A stretch of DNA of 64,000 bases from Hygrocybe punicea (lineage: Eukaryota > Basidiomycota > Agaricomycetes > Agaricales > Hygrophoraceae): assembly GCA_963556145.1 (NCBI GenBank), contig OY744469.1, positions 3,134,767 through 3,198,766 on the forward strand, in the 5' to 3' direction. Position numbers and translations under genes: made by a program. Below the pieces are notes generated by a model. The model was not told the origin of the DNA and made no database searches. It saw only the letters and a list, made by a program, of their open reading frames with translations. Shown in pieces: positions 15,868 through 27,200 of this stretch. Each line of letters begins with the position of its first letter. Positions within the stretch are counted from its first letter, which is position 1.

Positions 15868-16280
15868 AAATGGAAGCAAGTGTTAGAACCTCCGAATTGG
15901 AATGTAGTATTGTGGCCGATGGTGGAAATAAGTAAATTGTAGAAACCAAGTGTACGTACTTATGTACATTGACATTGACAAACGGATCGTGATCACTTTC
16001 TAATCGACAACTTTACTATTCTACGGCGTACCGCAAGGTAAACCGTCTCCGTTAACAGTAATTTACATGATCCAGGCATTGTGAACTGGCGCTGTGAATG
16101 AGGAAGTTTAAGATTCGAAGATTCGATTTTCCCAAGAGACCTCACACTGCCACTACGGGAAAGATGCGCAAAGATCAGCATTGAGTTTGGAAACCTAATC
16201 AGACTACGGCTCGCACCCACGCTAGGGACTGAAGTTTCATTTGGAAGGAAGACATGATGAAAGACGTTAACTACCATACA
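15868..16280. other. Convergent intergenic region
   Basis: This lies between the pyruvate carboxylase and nitronate monooxygenase stops. It contains 3' UTR-like sequence and no supported gene; the short minus ORF in it has no recognisable family. Confidence 0.45.
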
Positions 16281-17552
16281 CTAATGGGAAGCACAAACCT
16301 CGCTTAGCAGCTGTGCAGCCTTCAAATGCTCCAAACAACTCTGATGCAGTTCCTGAACAATTTCCTGAGGGAAGAAAGTATCAGGGACACAGCCAAGAAA
16401 ATGGCATTGATCGTTGTGAGTACCTTCGCAGGCTTGATTACGGTCATGAGAGCCACGCCTGTTCCCGACCACATAACCGCACGACTGGGATCCTCTGATG
16501 AATATTTGCTCTTAACTTCCTCCAAACTCACACCGTTTTCGAACTCTTGCGCAGTGAGGTTATACAAGGCTCTACCGTCGACTCCACTTGGCCAACCAAG
16601 GGTGCCCTTAACATGGTCAAACACCGTTGAACGTATAGTGGAGCATTCGCTGATAAGGGCCTGCTTTTGAATATCCGAATACAAACTTTCGGGCGACAGG
16701 AGGAAGCGAGTACCAAAGACAACTCCGGAAGCGCCCAGGGTTAACAGTGATGCCACGTGTGCACCCTGAGATAGGCCTCCGGCGGCGAGTAAAAGAGGGC
16801 TGTCGTTTGGTAAGACAGTGGTGATAGCGGGAATGAGGGTGAGAAGTGGTGGTGCGGTTGAGTGACCGTGACCGCCAGCCTCGATGCCTGTGTGATAGCA
16901 TGCGTTGAGAACTTAGGAAAAAGGACGGAATGGAGAAATCAACCTTGCGCCACAATAACATCGACTTTCCAATCATGTATGGCGACTAGGGCCTCTTTGA
17001 CGGACGAAATTTGAACGAAGACGAGCGTCTTTCGTGTGTTCCCCGAGTTTTGATCGTGATCGCGAACAAACTGGACCCATCTTCCTATTTCATTACCAAA
17101 AGCGAACCAAACAGCCTTGATGTTACTATCCAAAGCTACGGACAGCAATTCCAGATCGGGAGAACTTGGTTTCTCCAGTGACCAGCACAGAAAGCCAACT
17201 CCGATGGGGATTGGCTGCAACGAATCAATCTGCAATAGCGAACGGGCCAATGCCAGCTCGCGTTTGAGAAGTTCGGGACCAATGCGGGCTTGCGAACGGA
17301 AAACGGTTTTCAACGCAGGGTTTTCGCCAGTGAGCCGAAGAGCTTGCCTGCTGCTAGAAATCCAAAACCACCGCCAAGGGTTACTGCCGCTGCCAATGCG
17401 CCACCGCTTGCACCAGCCATTGGAGCAGAAACCACAGGAGTGTTTGTGCCTTGGGAAAACAAGGTTCAAGTTCAATGACATTAAAATCGTAAATATTGAT
17501 AGGACCAGGACATGCCAAGCAGCCTTGTCAGTTTTGTATCGATGCGAGACAT
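16281..17552 (-). CDS. Nitronate monooxygenase (2-nitropropane dioxygenase family)
   Basis: FMN-dependent TIM-barrel enzyme that oxidises alkyl nitronates, thought to detoxify propionate-3-nitronate. Exons join to MSRIDTKLTRLL-GTNTPVVSAPMAG, then LGGGFGFLAA, PIGVGFLCW, VDVIVAQG-IEAGGHG and LAAGGLSQGAHVASLL, with GASGVVFGTRF as the phosphate-binding loop. The C-terminus EIVQELHQSCLEHLKAAQLL is typical of fungal members. Both of the first two introns (17515-17450 and 17347-17289) appear to have GC donors; the remaining two are GT-AG. The second GC junction replaces the usual Gly after FLAA by Ala, so that one is less sure than the first. Confidence 0.88.
17289..17347 (-). other. Probable GC-AG intron 2 of nitronate monooxygenase
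   Basis: The donor is GCAGCAG|GCAAGC and the acceptor TCGCAAG. Joining aligns FLAA with ARIGPELLKRELALARSLL without a gap relative to the family pattern. The read-through frame meets a stop. Confidence 0.68.
17450..17515 (-). other. GC-AG intron 1 of nitronate monooxygenase
   Basis: The donor is CTGCTTG|GCATGT and the acceptor TTCCCAAG. Joining gives TKLTRLL-GTNTPVVSAPMAG, the conserved N-terminus. The nearby GT donor is out of phase. Confidence 0.85.
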
Positions 17553-17745
17553 ATTTATTACAGTAAATTTTAGGGCGATTCAGGGTCGATTTTGGAGGCC
17601 AGGCTTGAACGGAGACCAGACTGTTTGACAACTGACCGCTGCTGAGCGCTGTCGGAAGTCACGCCCATTGCTTGTTCTTGTTTGTTACATAGTCAAAACT
17701 CTAATTCGACCAATCCACCACCATACATTTTGCCCGTTGTTCGCC

Positions 17746-18507
17746 ATGGTGAGCACGAACAGCTCTCCCGTTGTACCCTGATCTAATGGTGTCACCCTCA
17801 TAGCCTCCCCCCAAATCAAAAGGTGGAAAAATGCTTAGCCTTATCAACTGGAGGTTGAAGGTAACCATCAACGACGGTCGTGCCCTGACCGGTCAGATGC
17901 TTGCGTTTGACAGGCACATGAACTTGGTGTTGGCAGATTGCGAAGAGTTCAGGCGGGTGAGGCCGAAGAAAAAGCCAGGAGAAGAGACGGCACCAGAACA
18001 GGAGATGAAACGGACGCTAGGTCTTGTGATCCTACGCGGGGAGACGGTCGTGAGCTTGAGTGTCGAGGGTCCGCCTCCGGTGGTCGACGAAGATAAAAAG
18101 AACGCGGTATGTTATCGGGCCAAGCATCATGAATGCGCGTATCACTCAACACGTAAACCTGTAGCTCCCTGTCGGTCCAGGTCGCGGGATGCCTGCAGGA
18201 CGTGGAATGGGGATGATGCCTCCGAGTAAGCGCAGTCACACTGATAAGACTTTCAATGTTTCGCTGACGTTCTTGTGATCGCAGTGGGAATGCCTTCCCT
18301 GGCGCGTCCACCTATGCCTTTCGCTCCACCAGGTATGCCAGGGCCCCCACCAGGATTTCGTCCTCCAGGGTTTCCTCCAGGGATGCCATTTCCGCCTCCC
18401 GGTTTTGGCGGACCTCCTCCGGGGTAAGTCCATCCTGGGGATGGTCCGCTTCAACTCTTTCTGACATGAGAATGTGCATTGGCAGCTTCCAACCACCTCC
18501 GCAATAA
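17746..18507 (+). CDS. SMB1: Small nuclear ribonucleoprotein SmB/B'
   Basis: Core Sm protein of spliceosomal U1, U2, U4 and U5 snRNPs. The first coding exon is the ATG alone (17746-17748), followed directly by GTGAGC. The next exon opens PPPKSKGGKMLSLINWRLKV. Sm1 motif: DGRALTGQMLAFDRHMNLVL. Sm2 motif: LGLVILRGETVVSLSVEGP. The tail is Gly/Pro/Met/Arg-rich with PPGMP and PPGF repeats, as in SmB of animals and other basidiomycetes. Four GT-AG introns are inferred. The start is chosen because it restores the Lys-rich N-terminus right before the Sm fold. It is divergent from the nitronate monooxygenase gene with 193 bp between starts. Confidence 0.93.
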
Positions 18508-19548
18508 AGGAGATCGTCGCCCGTGTTTTATTCACTGTTGTCGACGACAAAATGTAACAATAAACGCTGCACAAGGTTCTGCACACAATAAATACATATT
18601 GCGGTTTCTTTAACGGATGCCATGGTTATCTACAATGGCGGACAGCTGATGACCAGACAAGACTGACGTATCGGTTGTGCCTATCGCAGCTGTCAACGAC
18701 ACGGGAGCGATAGGCCCTACCGGTGTTCCTCTGCAAATCCGAGATTCATTTGTCGGTCGGTGTCTCATACCAGTGTCGGTGCACAAGTTCCTGAAGAGGC
18801 CGGTTGTTGTCTGCGCCACAGCCAAGATAAGCATTTGCGAGTGCACATTTGGACCTGGGCATGGTCATGGGTGTCGGAACACCACAGGGCAAAAGTTTCA
18901 CGGGGGGCAGGGAAGATTCCCCTGTCTGTCATTGATGATATGTCCTCCGCCGAAGAAGGATTCATTACTGACGTGCCTTTCAAGTTAAAGTTGGACTGGA
19001 CAATGGATCTGATCTATCCATGGCCATGGCCATCAGACGCCTACCGCCATCAACTTGCAACCTTTTACGGTCGTTATCTTTCGCCAATTGACAAGAGCTG
19101 TATTGGACGACTACCCTAGCTTGCGCGACGACCAGAGTGTACTGGTAGCCAGACTCAAAGCTTATAATAAAATTTCGTGGTAGCAGTCAAATTGCGATAC
19201 AATTGGATCGATCGTAATAAGGTACAGAGAGTGGTGTGTGTCTACGTGTATATTGGGGGATAAACGAAACCGTAGTGAAAAGAAACAAACACTAAACACC
19301 CGGAGACTGGAATGGAATGAATCGTGGTGGCTTGGATGGATGTGCAAATACTTGCAAGATGCGGTGCAGAAGATTGTCCAATGCATGGAGAGAGCGTGTC
19401 GGACACAAAGATTTTTTTGAATTCATGAGAGAAGGCGACAAGCGCCTGTGCGTTCCAGGTTCCAAGGGGAAAGAAAGAGAGAAAGAAAAGGTATGAACAG
19501 GAAAGCAAAAGAAATCTATAGATCGAGAAGCACAACAGCGAAACGAAT
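18508..19548. other. Unassigned interval between SMB1 and the ECL1-like gene
   Basis: About 1 kb without a recognised gene. Overlapping open stretches exist on both strands at 18,610-19,120. The + strand frame ending near 19,117 is the more protein-like (it contains GKIPLSVIDDMSSAEEGFI). I found no start, splice pattern or family that supports any of them. It could be a short lineage-specific gene, a gene remnant, or 3' UTR plus spacer. The part 19,160-19,548 reads as the 3' flank of the minus-strand gene. Confidence 0.3.
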
Positions 19549-20635
19549 TCATGCGGCAACTCGTGAGGCTTTGCGTCCTCGCAAAGTGTAGCCGAGGGAG
19601 TCGGGGCAAGCACGGAGGTCGAGGGCCACATGGCGTGCTTGAAATTGACGAGAAAATCCTTTTTTTGCACCGCACGATGAATGCGACTGTGCCGAATTTG
19701 TTATCCACCAAAAGGGTGGCTCAGAATCAAATTCGTCCGAAGACGCCATTTTGGTCAAAGAGGATGACGCCGACGAAAGGATATGCAGGACCGGGGACTG
19801 GTGAGTCTTGGCCAGAACGGTAAACATAGCTTGGTCAGGGCTTTGCGCAGCGAATCGTCGTTTCGCTCGTTTAGGTAGAGGAGGCCGAGGCCGAGGCGGC
19901 GGCGGGTTGCAGGGTGTGACCCAAGACCTGAGTGTTGCCAGGGCATTGAGCATGGACGGTTTCGGGGGACATGAGACAGGATCGGATGAGACAGGATCGG
20001 ATGCATTGGCAGAAGAGGGGGTGACGACGAAAGGTTCTGTGACGCCGGACTGCAGAGATGTCCTGCTCCCGCTGCCGCCATCTTGCGATAGGCTGAGGGA
20101 CAGAGCAGCCACATGCGGCTGCAATGTAAAAATTGGAAACGAGGGCTGTGGGCATGCGGTAGCGGGTGTGGAAATGAAGAGAGTTGGAGGAATAGGTCGT
20201 TTGTGAGGGAGGAGTAGCTTCGGAATGCGAAGGGCGGTCTGTATGGGGGGCGATGACGGCGTAGGTAAGATGGGATCGTTTGGGGACGGTGCGCCTGCTG
20301 CGCCAGACGGAATACCGGCAGCCCAGGCCATGATACCGGCTGGGTCATTGCCTATCCACTGTGCTGGGGTGACAGACTTGATGTCGTGGTAAATAATGTC
20401 GTCATCGTCGCCATCGTCGTAGTCGTCATTGCCGTCTGATTGGGAGTCTGAGGGATCGATGTGTATGGGGGACAACGCGAAGGGGTCGTCACGACCCAAG
20501 CACTCGGGTGAACAATAAGTTGCGGCACCGTTCTGGGGTGGAATGAGGAGGGTTAGTGGTGAGATCAGAGGGGAGGGGGAGGGCGTGGATACTCACGAGA
20601 TGACGGCCGCAAGAGAGGCACCAATCAAGGTCCAT
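19549..20635 (-). CDS. ECL1-like Zn-binding protein
   Basis: Exon 1 (20635-20597) encodes MDLDWCLSCGRHL and exon 2 (20532-19549) continues NGAATYCSPECLGRDDPF, joined by a GT-AG intron. The CxxC plus YCSxxC arrangement in the first 30 residues is the hallmark of fungal ECL1-type proteins, linked in yeasts to chronological lifespan and stress or starvation signalling. The rest is low-complexity: an Asp-rich run (DDYDDGDDDD), Pro/Ser-rich stretches, a basic patch PKRAKRR that could be a nuclear signal, and a C-terminal part ending in GRKASRVAA. The total is about 340 residues, longer than the yeast members. Function beyond the motif is unknown. Confidence 0.72.
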
Positions 20636-20992
20636 TGGAGGAGGGAGGAGATTGAGGACGGGAGGGGAGGGGATGAGGGACTCTGAAGAACTTTTTTGCT
20701 TTATATAGCGAATGGACCGCAAAGGGAAGATGGAACAAATAGGATACAAACAAAAGGATCTGAGATAAGGGATCTGCTGTATATACTTCCAGATTGGGTG
20801 TGGTAAAAATAATTATTAATTGTAGAGGAGCTAGTCCAAATCGGGTTAACGTGATATTCCATGGGCAAGGAGGAGAGGACTGGGTTCTGGTCCCTCGAAT
20901 TCCGCGCTGACAAGGTTTTCGTGTTGGCCTGCGGAACGTTGGGCCCCACCCTCGCCTTCGGGTTCTGGGTTGCAGCAGCAGTTGATGATGAG
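20636..20992. other. Intergenic, ECL1-like promoter and SET gene 3' end
   Basis: This holds the promoter side of the minus-strand ECL1-like gene and the 3' end of the SET gene upstream of it. A TATA-like run (tatatactt) occurs near 20,780 and AT-rich sequence near 20,808-20,825. No gene was recognised. Confidence 0.45.
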
Positions 20993-23203
20993 TCAAAGGT
21001 TATTAGCCTCTGTTCCCACAGCCGCCGATGCGACGTTGCCTAGTTCGCTCCAGCCCGACTCACAACAGTCCAATAGAGAAATATCGCTCATGACTTGGGT
21101 GATGGCGAGCCTGGTTCTGGTCATCTGTTCTGGAAGCCGCTATAATAATAAAAATAAAAATACATCGAGTCAGCAGCGTAAAATTTAAAAGGCAACACTC
21201 GCCCGGGGCCTTGGACCACGCTTGCACGCACATCAGCGACCTCGCCTAGACTTGCCAAGTCGACGTCCGGTTTTCCGAGTCGTCCCTTTCGGGCTTTGCA
21301 CAAGGACAAGACCGCTGCAATAGCCCCCATCACCACTCTCGGCGACGATCTTGTACACCGACTCTGCTCCCGTTCCACTTTCAATATTGCATCTGCACCT
21401 GCACCTGCACCTGCACCTGCATCTGCATCCGCCAGTGTCGTTCTCTTTTCCACTTCTTTTTCCAGCATCACTTGCAATTCCACTGCATCTCGAAATAACT
21501 TTACCACCTCTGCCCCATTTTCATGCCGACTTGCCGTCTCGGTTCCAACCTGCCGGCATCGTGCGAAACCCACTAGGGCGCAGTACAACCACAACTCGTG
21601 CGTGATCTTCCCGTCCTCATTCAGGCAAAATACCCTTGTCTTCCCTCTGGTCCTTCTGGTCAAGCCTTGCCCACCATCGCTAATGTAGACAAGTCGAGAA
21701 TCCGCCAGTCCTTCCCACTCCTCCGACCACTCCTCCACGAGTTGTGCACACAGCTCCGCTACCCAATGGCCTCCTCTGTCCCCGATTCCTTTTTCTCCTA
21801 CCATGCTGTTAAGCTCGTCTAAATCCCATGTAATACAGTCGTGTTCGTTTCCGTCCAGTGCAAACCCATACCGTGCTAGCAGCTGCGCATTACCTAGTTT
21901 CTCACCATAAGTATTAAACACCTCACTCCCTGCCAGAATGGGAGCGTTGGTCATCATCTCGTAGTAGCAGTCGTCGGCCGGTGTCTGCCCTTGTTCTTGT
22001 GTGCAGGCAGTTGTAGTGATAGGCGTCGCCGAGTCTCCGACTTCCTCCCTATCGTGAACACATTCGCTCACTGAACCGCACATATTGCATACGTCATATT
22101 CGCTCTGTGCACAAACAGAATCAGAGCCCAGCTTATAGAGACGTGCCGCCGAGCATGGTGGCGTCGGTCGATCGAAACGACAAGACAGAGATTCCCAATC
22201 ACACACCTCGAGATGGACGTGATTCTCCTGTTCATGGTTAAACCTGTTCGCGTGAACATCAGATTTTCCAGTCCGAAACCACACTATTGTTGCGACGTAC
22301 GCGTCGGCAATTGGAACCATGGCTAGGCCATGATAGGCGTCAACCAAGAAAGCTCGGGAAGAGACCAGTGAGTAGGCGCGATAGAAACAGCTCAGGGTTG
22401 GAGTCTGGTGGTCGTTGAAACCGAACCTAGACAGCAATGGAACCATTGTGAAGTAGTAGCCTCGAACTTCGTCCTGCATCGCCGAGCAGAAACAAAAGAC
22501 GACGTTTCGGAGGATGAAACTTTAGAGGCACAAATTATTAATGGACTTGCCAGTAAGCTCGCTGTGACATCCTCTGAACCTCGTAGTTGTTTTTGCAGTT
22601 CGGTCCCTCTTAGCCAAGTTAAAGCTTCTGTACCGTCATGGTGGCGGCGGTGGCGGCGGGAATCTTGGTCTTCGGCAGAAAAGCCGATCCTGTCATTTGC
22701 CCGCCCCTTCGTCGAGTGAACGTCATCATGACCCCAGAATAATGCAATGTCAACCAATTCCTGTGGGAGAGACTGGAGGTATCCGAACCACCGAGAGTCT
22801 TCACCCCTCAAGCTGGCTTAGGTATGATTTACCAGGGCAAAAAAAGAAATGAAGCGACGCACATTTCTATAAGCACAGCCAGGGCAAGTGACAGATGAGC
22901 GCCGTGACCATATGGAACGGCATCCAAGCAGTGCGATAGCGAGCATGATTTAACAGACAAGACGGCACATTTGGGTATTTGAACAACTATAGGTCACCGA
23001 TCTGAGCCAAATACTAACGTGCAAGTTCAGGTTTATCGAAGCTCACGGGCGACTGGGTTCCCGATGACGGCGTCGACGGAGAAGACTGCGATGCTGTTGT
23101 CCCCCGTTTCTCTGATTTGGAGACGAGGGTCTATCTTGATGCCGTTGTGGGAACACCAGTCGAGGAGGGTCGCGATTCTATCCGATGGGGTCGCAATAAC
23201 CAT
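20993..23203 (-). CDS. SET-domain protein lysine methyltransferase (SETD3/RKM-like)
   Basis: Six exons. The start MVIATPSDRIATLLDWCSHN is followed by LVQIPKCAVLSVKSCSL, then GYLQSLPQELVDIALFWG and the post-insertion half with SSRAFLVDAYHGLAMVPIADAFNHEQ and SEVFNTYGEKLGNAQLLARYGF. These are the SET catalytic elements (NH before the pseudoknot, NTYG and the Y). The family methylates non-histone lysines such as ribosomal proteins. An iSET Cys-rich insert (CNMCGSVSEC) lies inside the core. The intron at about 22,298-22,244 is in phase with no stop, so its retention would be silent in frame. A hexanucleotide run near 21,396-21,425 encodes (Ala-Gly)n. The last intron 21198-21140 leads to LAITQVMSDISLLD and the stop at 20993. 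Confidence 0.85.
22474..22550 (-). other. Candidate GC-AG intron in the SET gene
   Basis: The donor is TTACTG|GCAAGT and the acceptor GATGCAG. Joining gives EDVTASLL-DEVRGYYF. An alternative GTTTCA donor in the same phase would add 10 residues, so this one is not forced. Confidence 0.55.
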
Positions 23204-23320
23204 CACGATCAGGTCTGAGAGCGACCTATCCCTCAGGCCTCAGTGATTATCAGGTCGGGACAGAGTGACGGTCTCAAAACAAATCTAATTGCTAACAATT
23301 AATAAATGAAAACAAACATA

Positions 23321-24088
23321 TCACTCGTCCTTCTTTTCTCTCGCTGCTGTCGCAGCTTTTTGCGCCTCCTCCTCCGCGATTTTGAGTATTGCTTTTGCTT
23401 CTACACGTTTCACATATTCTTGCCCAGCCTGAGCACTATAATCAGCACAACAAGCTAGCAACATCTTTCCTTCTTACCTGTAGAATGAGGATGGCTCCCA
23501 GGAGGACAATAATAATCGTGTTGCCTGCACAGAGGATTCGCATAGCTTCAATTCGGTCCTCCAGAGTGTCGACGTCCGGAACAGGTTCAACTATCGTCCG
23601 CAAGGAAGGTATCGTCACAGCCACGTATGTCGCAATCGCAAAGATATAGGCAGCTGCATTTTAACAACCTGAGTGAGAATTGGTCCTAAGGCGTTTCGCG
23701 GTGCAATGAAACTCGCCCATGCTCGACCCATCAAACCACATGGCGCTGTCGTCCCACTTGACGACTTTAGATAACAGACCAAGGACGCCGATCCCGACGA
23801 AGCCATGCAGTAATGCCTATCGACTCGTCAGTCCCTCTGTGAATACGGACAAAGGCCAACCAACCTTGATGGCCGGTGGAGCATTAAAGAAGGTCATATA
23901 GAATTGGAAGCCGTCTTCAATCACATCCTGCGTTAGCTCGCCATACAGTATTCTGTGATCCACATTGAAGCATATAAACAGAACCCCTGCATGTCGAAAC
24001 GTGAACACGGAGATGGACTATTGGCACAGGATCGCTCACCGAGGAAAAAAGAGACCGACGAGAGCACGGCCGCTTGCCTAAAACCCAT
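23321..24088 (-). CDS. SHR3: ER membrane packaging chaperone for amino acid permeases
   Basis: Assists folding and ER exit of amino acid permeases. The start MGFRQAAVLSSVSFFLG opens the first membrane segment. FQFYMTFFNAPPAIK-ALLHGFVGIGVLG is the Shr3 signature between segments 1 and 2, and segment 4 is NTIIIVLLGAILILQAGQEYV. The cytosolic tail is a charged helix (AILKIAEEEAQKAATAA) ending in KKDE, a dilysine ER-retrieval signal with Lys at -3 and -4. Five exons; intron 23716-23654 needs a GC donor. Length is about 185 residues, close to the yeast protein. The stop is at 23323-23321. Confidence 0.88.
23654..23716 (-). other. GC-AG intron in SHR3
   Basis: The donor is AGCATGG|GCGAGT and the acceptor AAATGCAG. 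Joining gives FDGSSM-AAYIFAIATYVAV. The GT donor four bases on is out of phase, and retention runs into TAA. Confidence 0.8.
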
Positions 24089-24269
24089 TTGCAAACACTT
24101 GTCAGTTTGGCCATGTGTTCGCATGCAAATTTATCACATTGTAGCGACAAAATCGGATCGTCAACATAAGGTACACGCAGTTCGTATAGGGTATAACGAC
24201 GACAAGAACACATAAATGTTGGGTATCAAATCTCCAAGATTGCAGTAAAGATACAACAAGGTCGTCATG

Positions 24270-27200
24270 TCAGCCAGAAGAAGTAGGGGGAGTACCAAAC
24301 ATCTTTGGTGTGTGCATCGGAGAAGGCGTTTGGTGGATTGGCCGCGGTGAGGTAGGAAGGCCTAGCATGCGGCTGTGGCGATTTCCCCTGTCGCTGATGT
24401 TGATATTCAAGCCTCTAGTGGCTGCAGTATGCGATGCCTTGGATTTCGGTGCAGTGGGTGTCTCTGGACCGGTGACGAGAGGACGGCGATCAAGTTGACC
24501 ATCTCCTGAGCTTGACATTTCCGAAGAATCCAGCGTGTCTCCTTCGGTGGTTTCCGTTCCACTTTCATCGATTGAAAAATCGTCACCGTCAGATTGACCT
24601 TCCTCTACAGGTGCTACAGATAGATATCCGCTTTATCAATCAAAAACATTTGAGGAACATCAACAAGGAGACCCACCAGGAAGGCTTCTCCCAGATAACC
24701 CCAACAACTGATCAGCCGCCGCGTCCGAATACTGCCGACTATTACGTCGGTTTACGCCCACAGACTGGTCCTGGCCATCTTCGTCATCAGTCTTCCGCTC
24801 GCTATCAGTGGCATCGATATTGAACACGCGATTGAATTCGCCCAACATGAGGCTAAACACGCCTGCCGGAATACCAAGTGTTGGGCTGAAGACAATACCA
24901 ACATTACGCATAGTCATCTTGTTGACGGCTGCATTTTGAACGATCAGAATGAGGTGGGCTGTCAGGGCACGTAGGAGGCTGTAATTGGCAATGGGGAGCG
25001 CCGCAATGAGTTGCGATAGCTCCTTTATTCGTTCTTGAGCATCGACAAAGTCTGAACCAAATCTTGTCAGTAGCAATACTTGGAATAGCGGGACAAGCTA
25101 GACACACCAATGACAGAAAGAAATCTCAAATGTAAGTCACGGGTGAGTATGCTTGCTGGCAACTCCCGCAGGAAGCTTTTGAGGAGACCTGCGATTGCAT
25201 GTGGATCCCAATACTCATCTGATGCAAGTAGGTCTACGTCTCCCTCTGTCAGGATTGTTGGTCGTACTCAAAGGAACATGATTGTCAGGATATATGGCTT
25301 ACCCATGTTGAAACGATCTTTAAGGCTTTTTATGACGGCTGAACTACCACTCAGTCGATAAATACCTTCTTCGTGGTCCGCCTTTTTCGCTTCCAAGTAT
25401 TGGACGCAGCGGAACACGACAGCAGGAAGGGTAGCAATTTGGGCCACGTCAAGCGAATCTTCCAATGCAACCCCAAACACCGCCCGATTCGTGAACGCGA
25501 CAGGGTGAACTTTTTCTGTACCAAAACTTCAATCCATGCGGGAGGAGAGAAAAAAAAACCTACCGCCGATTGGTCGACCGAAGCCCCAGAATGATCGTGA
25601 TTTAGCCTTTTCTCTTCTTTCGTTTGCTGTGGCTGTTGCGGCGGCCGGATCGGGGGACGCATCTTTCCCGCCGAACTTGTACCCCACGGGAATAGGGCCA
25701 CCACCAATGGGAGCAGATATTTTGGCTTTCCCGTTAACTTCGGCCTTTTCAGGCGAGGGAGCTCGGGGGTCCGACTGAACAGACAAAGTGGGTACGGAGA
25801 CTGCAGAATTTAAGTATGCCAGCACTTCTCCACGATGATCCTGCCTTCGCTGTCGCTCTGGAGAATAGTCTCGCTGACTATGCCCTGCCAGATCTGGGTA
25901 ATGTCCTAGCTCGGAGTTGGATCGTTGTCCAATCGCAACGAGAGACCCACTGGCGTTGTCCAGCGGTGAAGACGTGCTCGGCAATGAACTCGATAGTGGC
26001 AACGAATCGGAGAGGCCAGGTGGCTGCTGGCTTCTCTCCATGATCTTTCTTGCAATAAGAGCGTCGGGAAACCCCCCTGGTTGTCGATCAATCGGCGACG
26101 GTTCGATCGACATGACTGGACTGGTTTCGTGTTCGTCAGTGGGGATCGTGGGCGATGTGGACGATTGAGGGCCTTTCATCATTTCATCCAGTAGTATACC
26201 ACGAGTAAGTGGACGGCGGCCATTCGGCGTGTTGAGCAGGTTGGTATTCTCGAATGGCGCATTCGAGCTGGTGCTTGAACGCGGTGCTGCAGGGCCCATG
26301 TGGTCAGAAGTGGAGATGGGGCTGGGGCCGAGCGCGAGCACGGGGTCTTCATTGTACGACCCCATGACATAGCGGACGAGCATCTCAACCCAGCTGTCCC
26401 TGTCCGTGTCGCTCTCGGCACACAAAACGTGTCTTGGGTGATTACCTCCTGGTCCCCTTTTAGCTTCAACAATAAGAAATGCATGTCGGTACTCCTTCTC
26501 CTCGTCTCCGGATGGCTTGTCTGCAGTCCTCTGTTGACGCCCGATCTGAGCTCCAGTGATGATGATGGAACCAAGATGTGTGCCACCACGCTGAAAGAGC
26601 AAGCGTGTCACCTTGTATTCAAGTAAGTAATCAGCGATACAGACTCACGCTTTCGTAGTACTCCAATACTGGACCTTGTAAGACAAAGAATCGCGTCTTC
26701 CAGCCACCGAAATTCTTTCCCCGCTTGGTCAAGTAGCCTTCCTTGTAGCCAACCTGTGACACCGGTTTCTTGGCTTCTCGAACAATATCAGAAGTGAAGA
26801 ACGCAATGACCTCGTCCTTGTTCTTGACTGGAAGATTGATCAATGTCTGTAAATATGTCTCCAGGGCAGCCTGTTGGAAAAGCGATCAATCAGGTATCAA
26901 TGCAGTTATAAGTCACAATGCACCTTCCGCTGATCAACTTTTGCAGGAGCATGATCTCGCCACAACCTTCCCTCTGGTAAAGTCGCAATCTTCTTGCCCA
27001 AGCCCTTCCCTACACTCGATCTCACCCTTGCGTCTAAACTTAGAACATCAGAATACAACTTCTCAACCTTCCACCCTTCTTTCCCGCGTCCTGGTTCCAA
27101 TTCCACGATAAACGACAATACATCCTTGCCCCTGTCATTCGGCCGTACAGAAGAGTGCGATACTTTGATCTGTGTGAATGGCAAATCACTGGCGAGAAGA

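Noticed and set aside
21121..22479. A single 452-residue open frame on the minus strand read as an intronless gene
   Set aside because: It includes an in-phase intron (about 22,298-22,244) between ADA and FNH and runs past the real last splice site at 21198. The SET motifs only make sense with splicing and with upstream exons up to 23,203.
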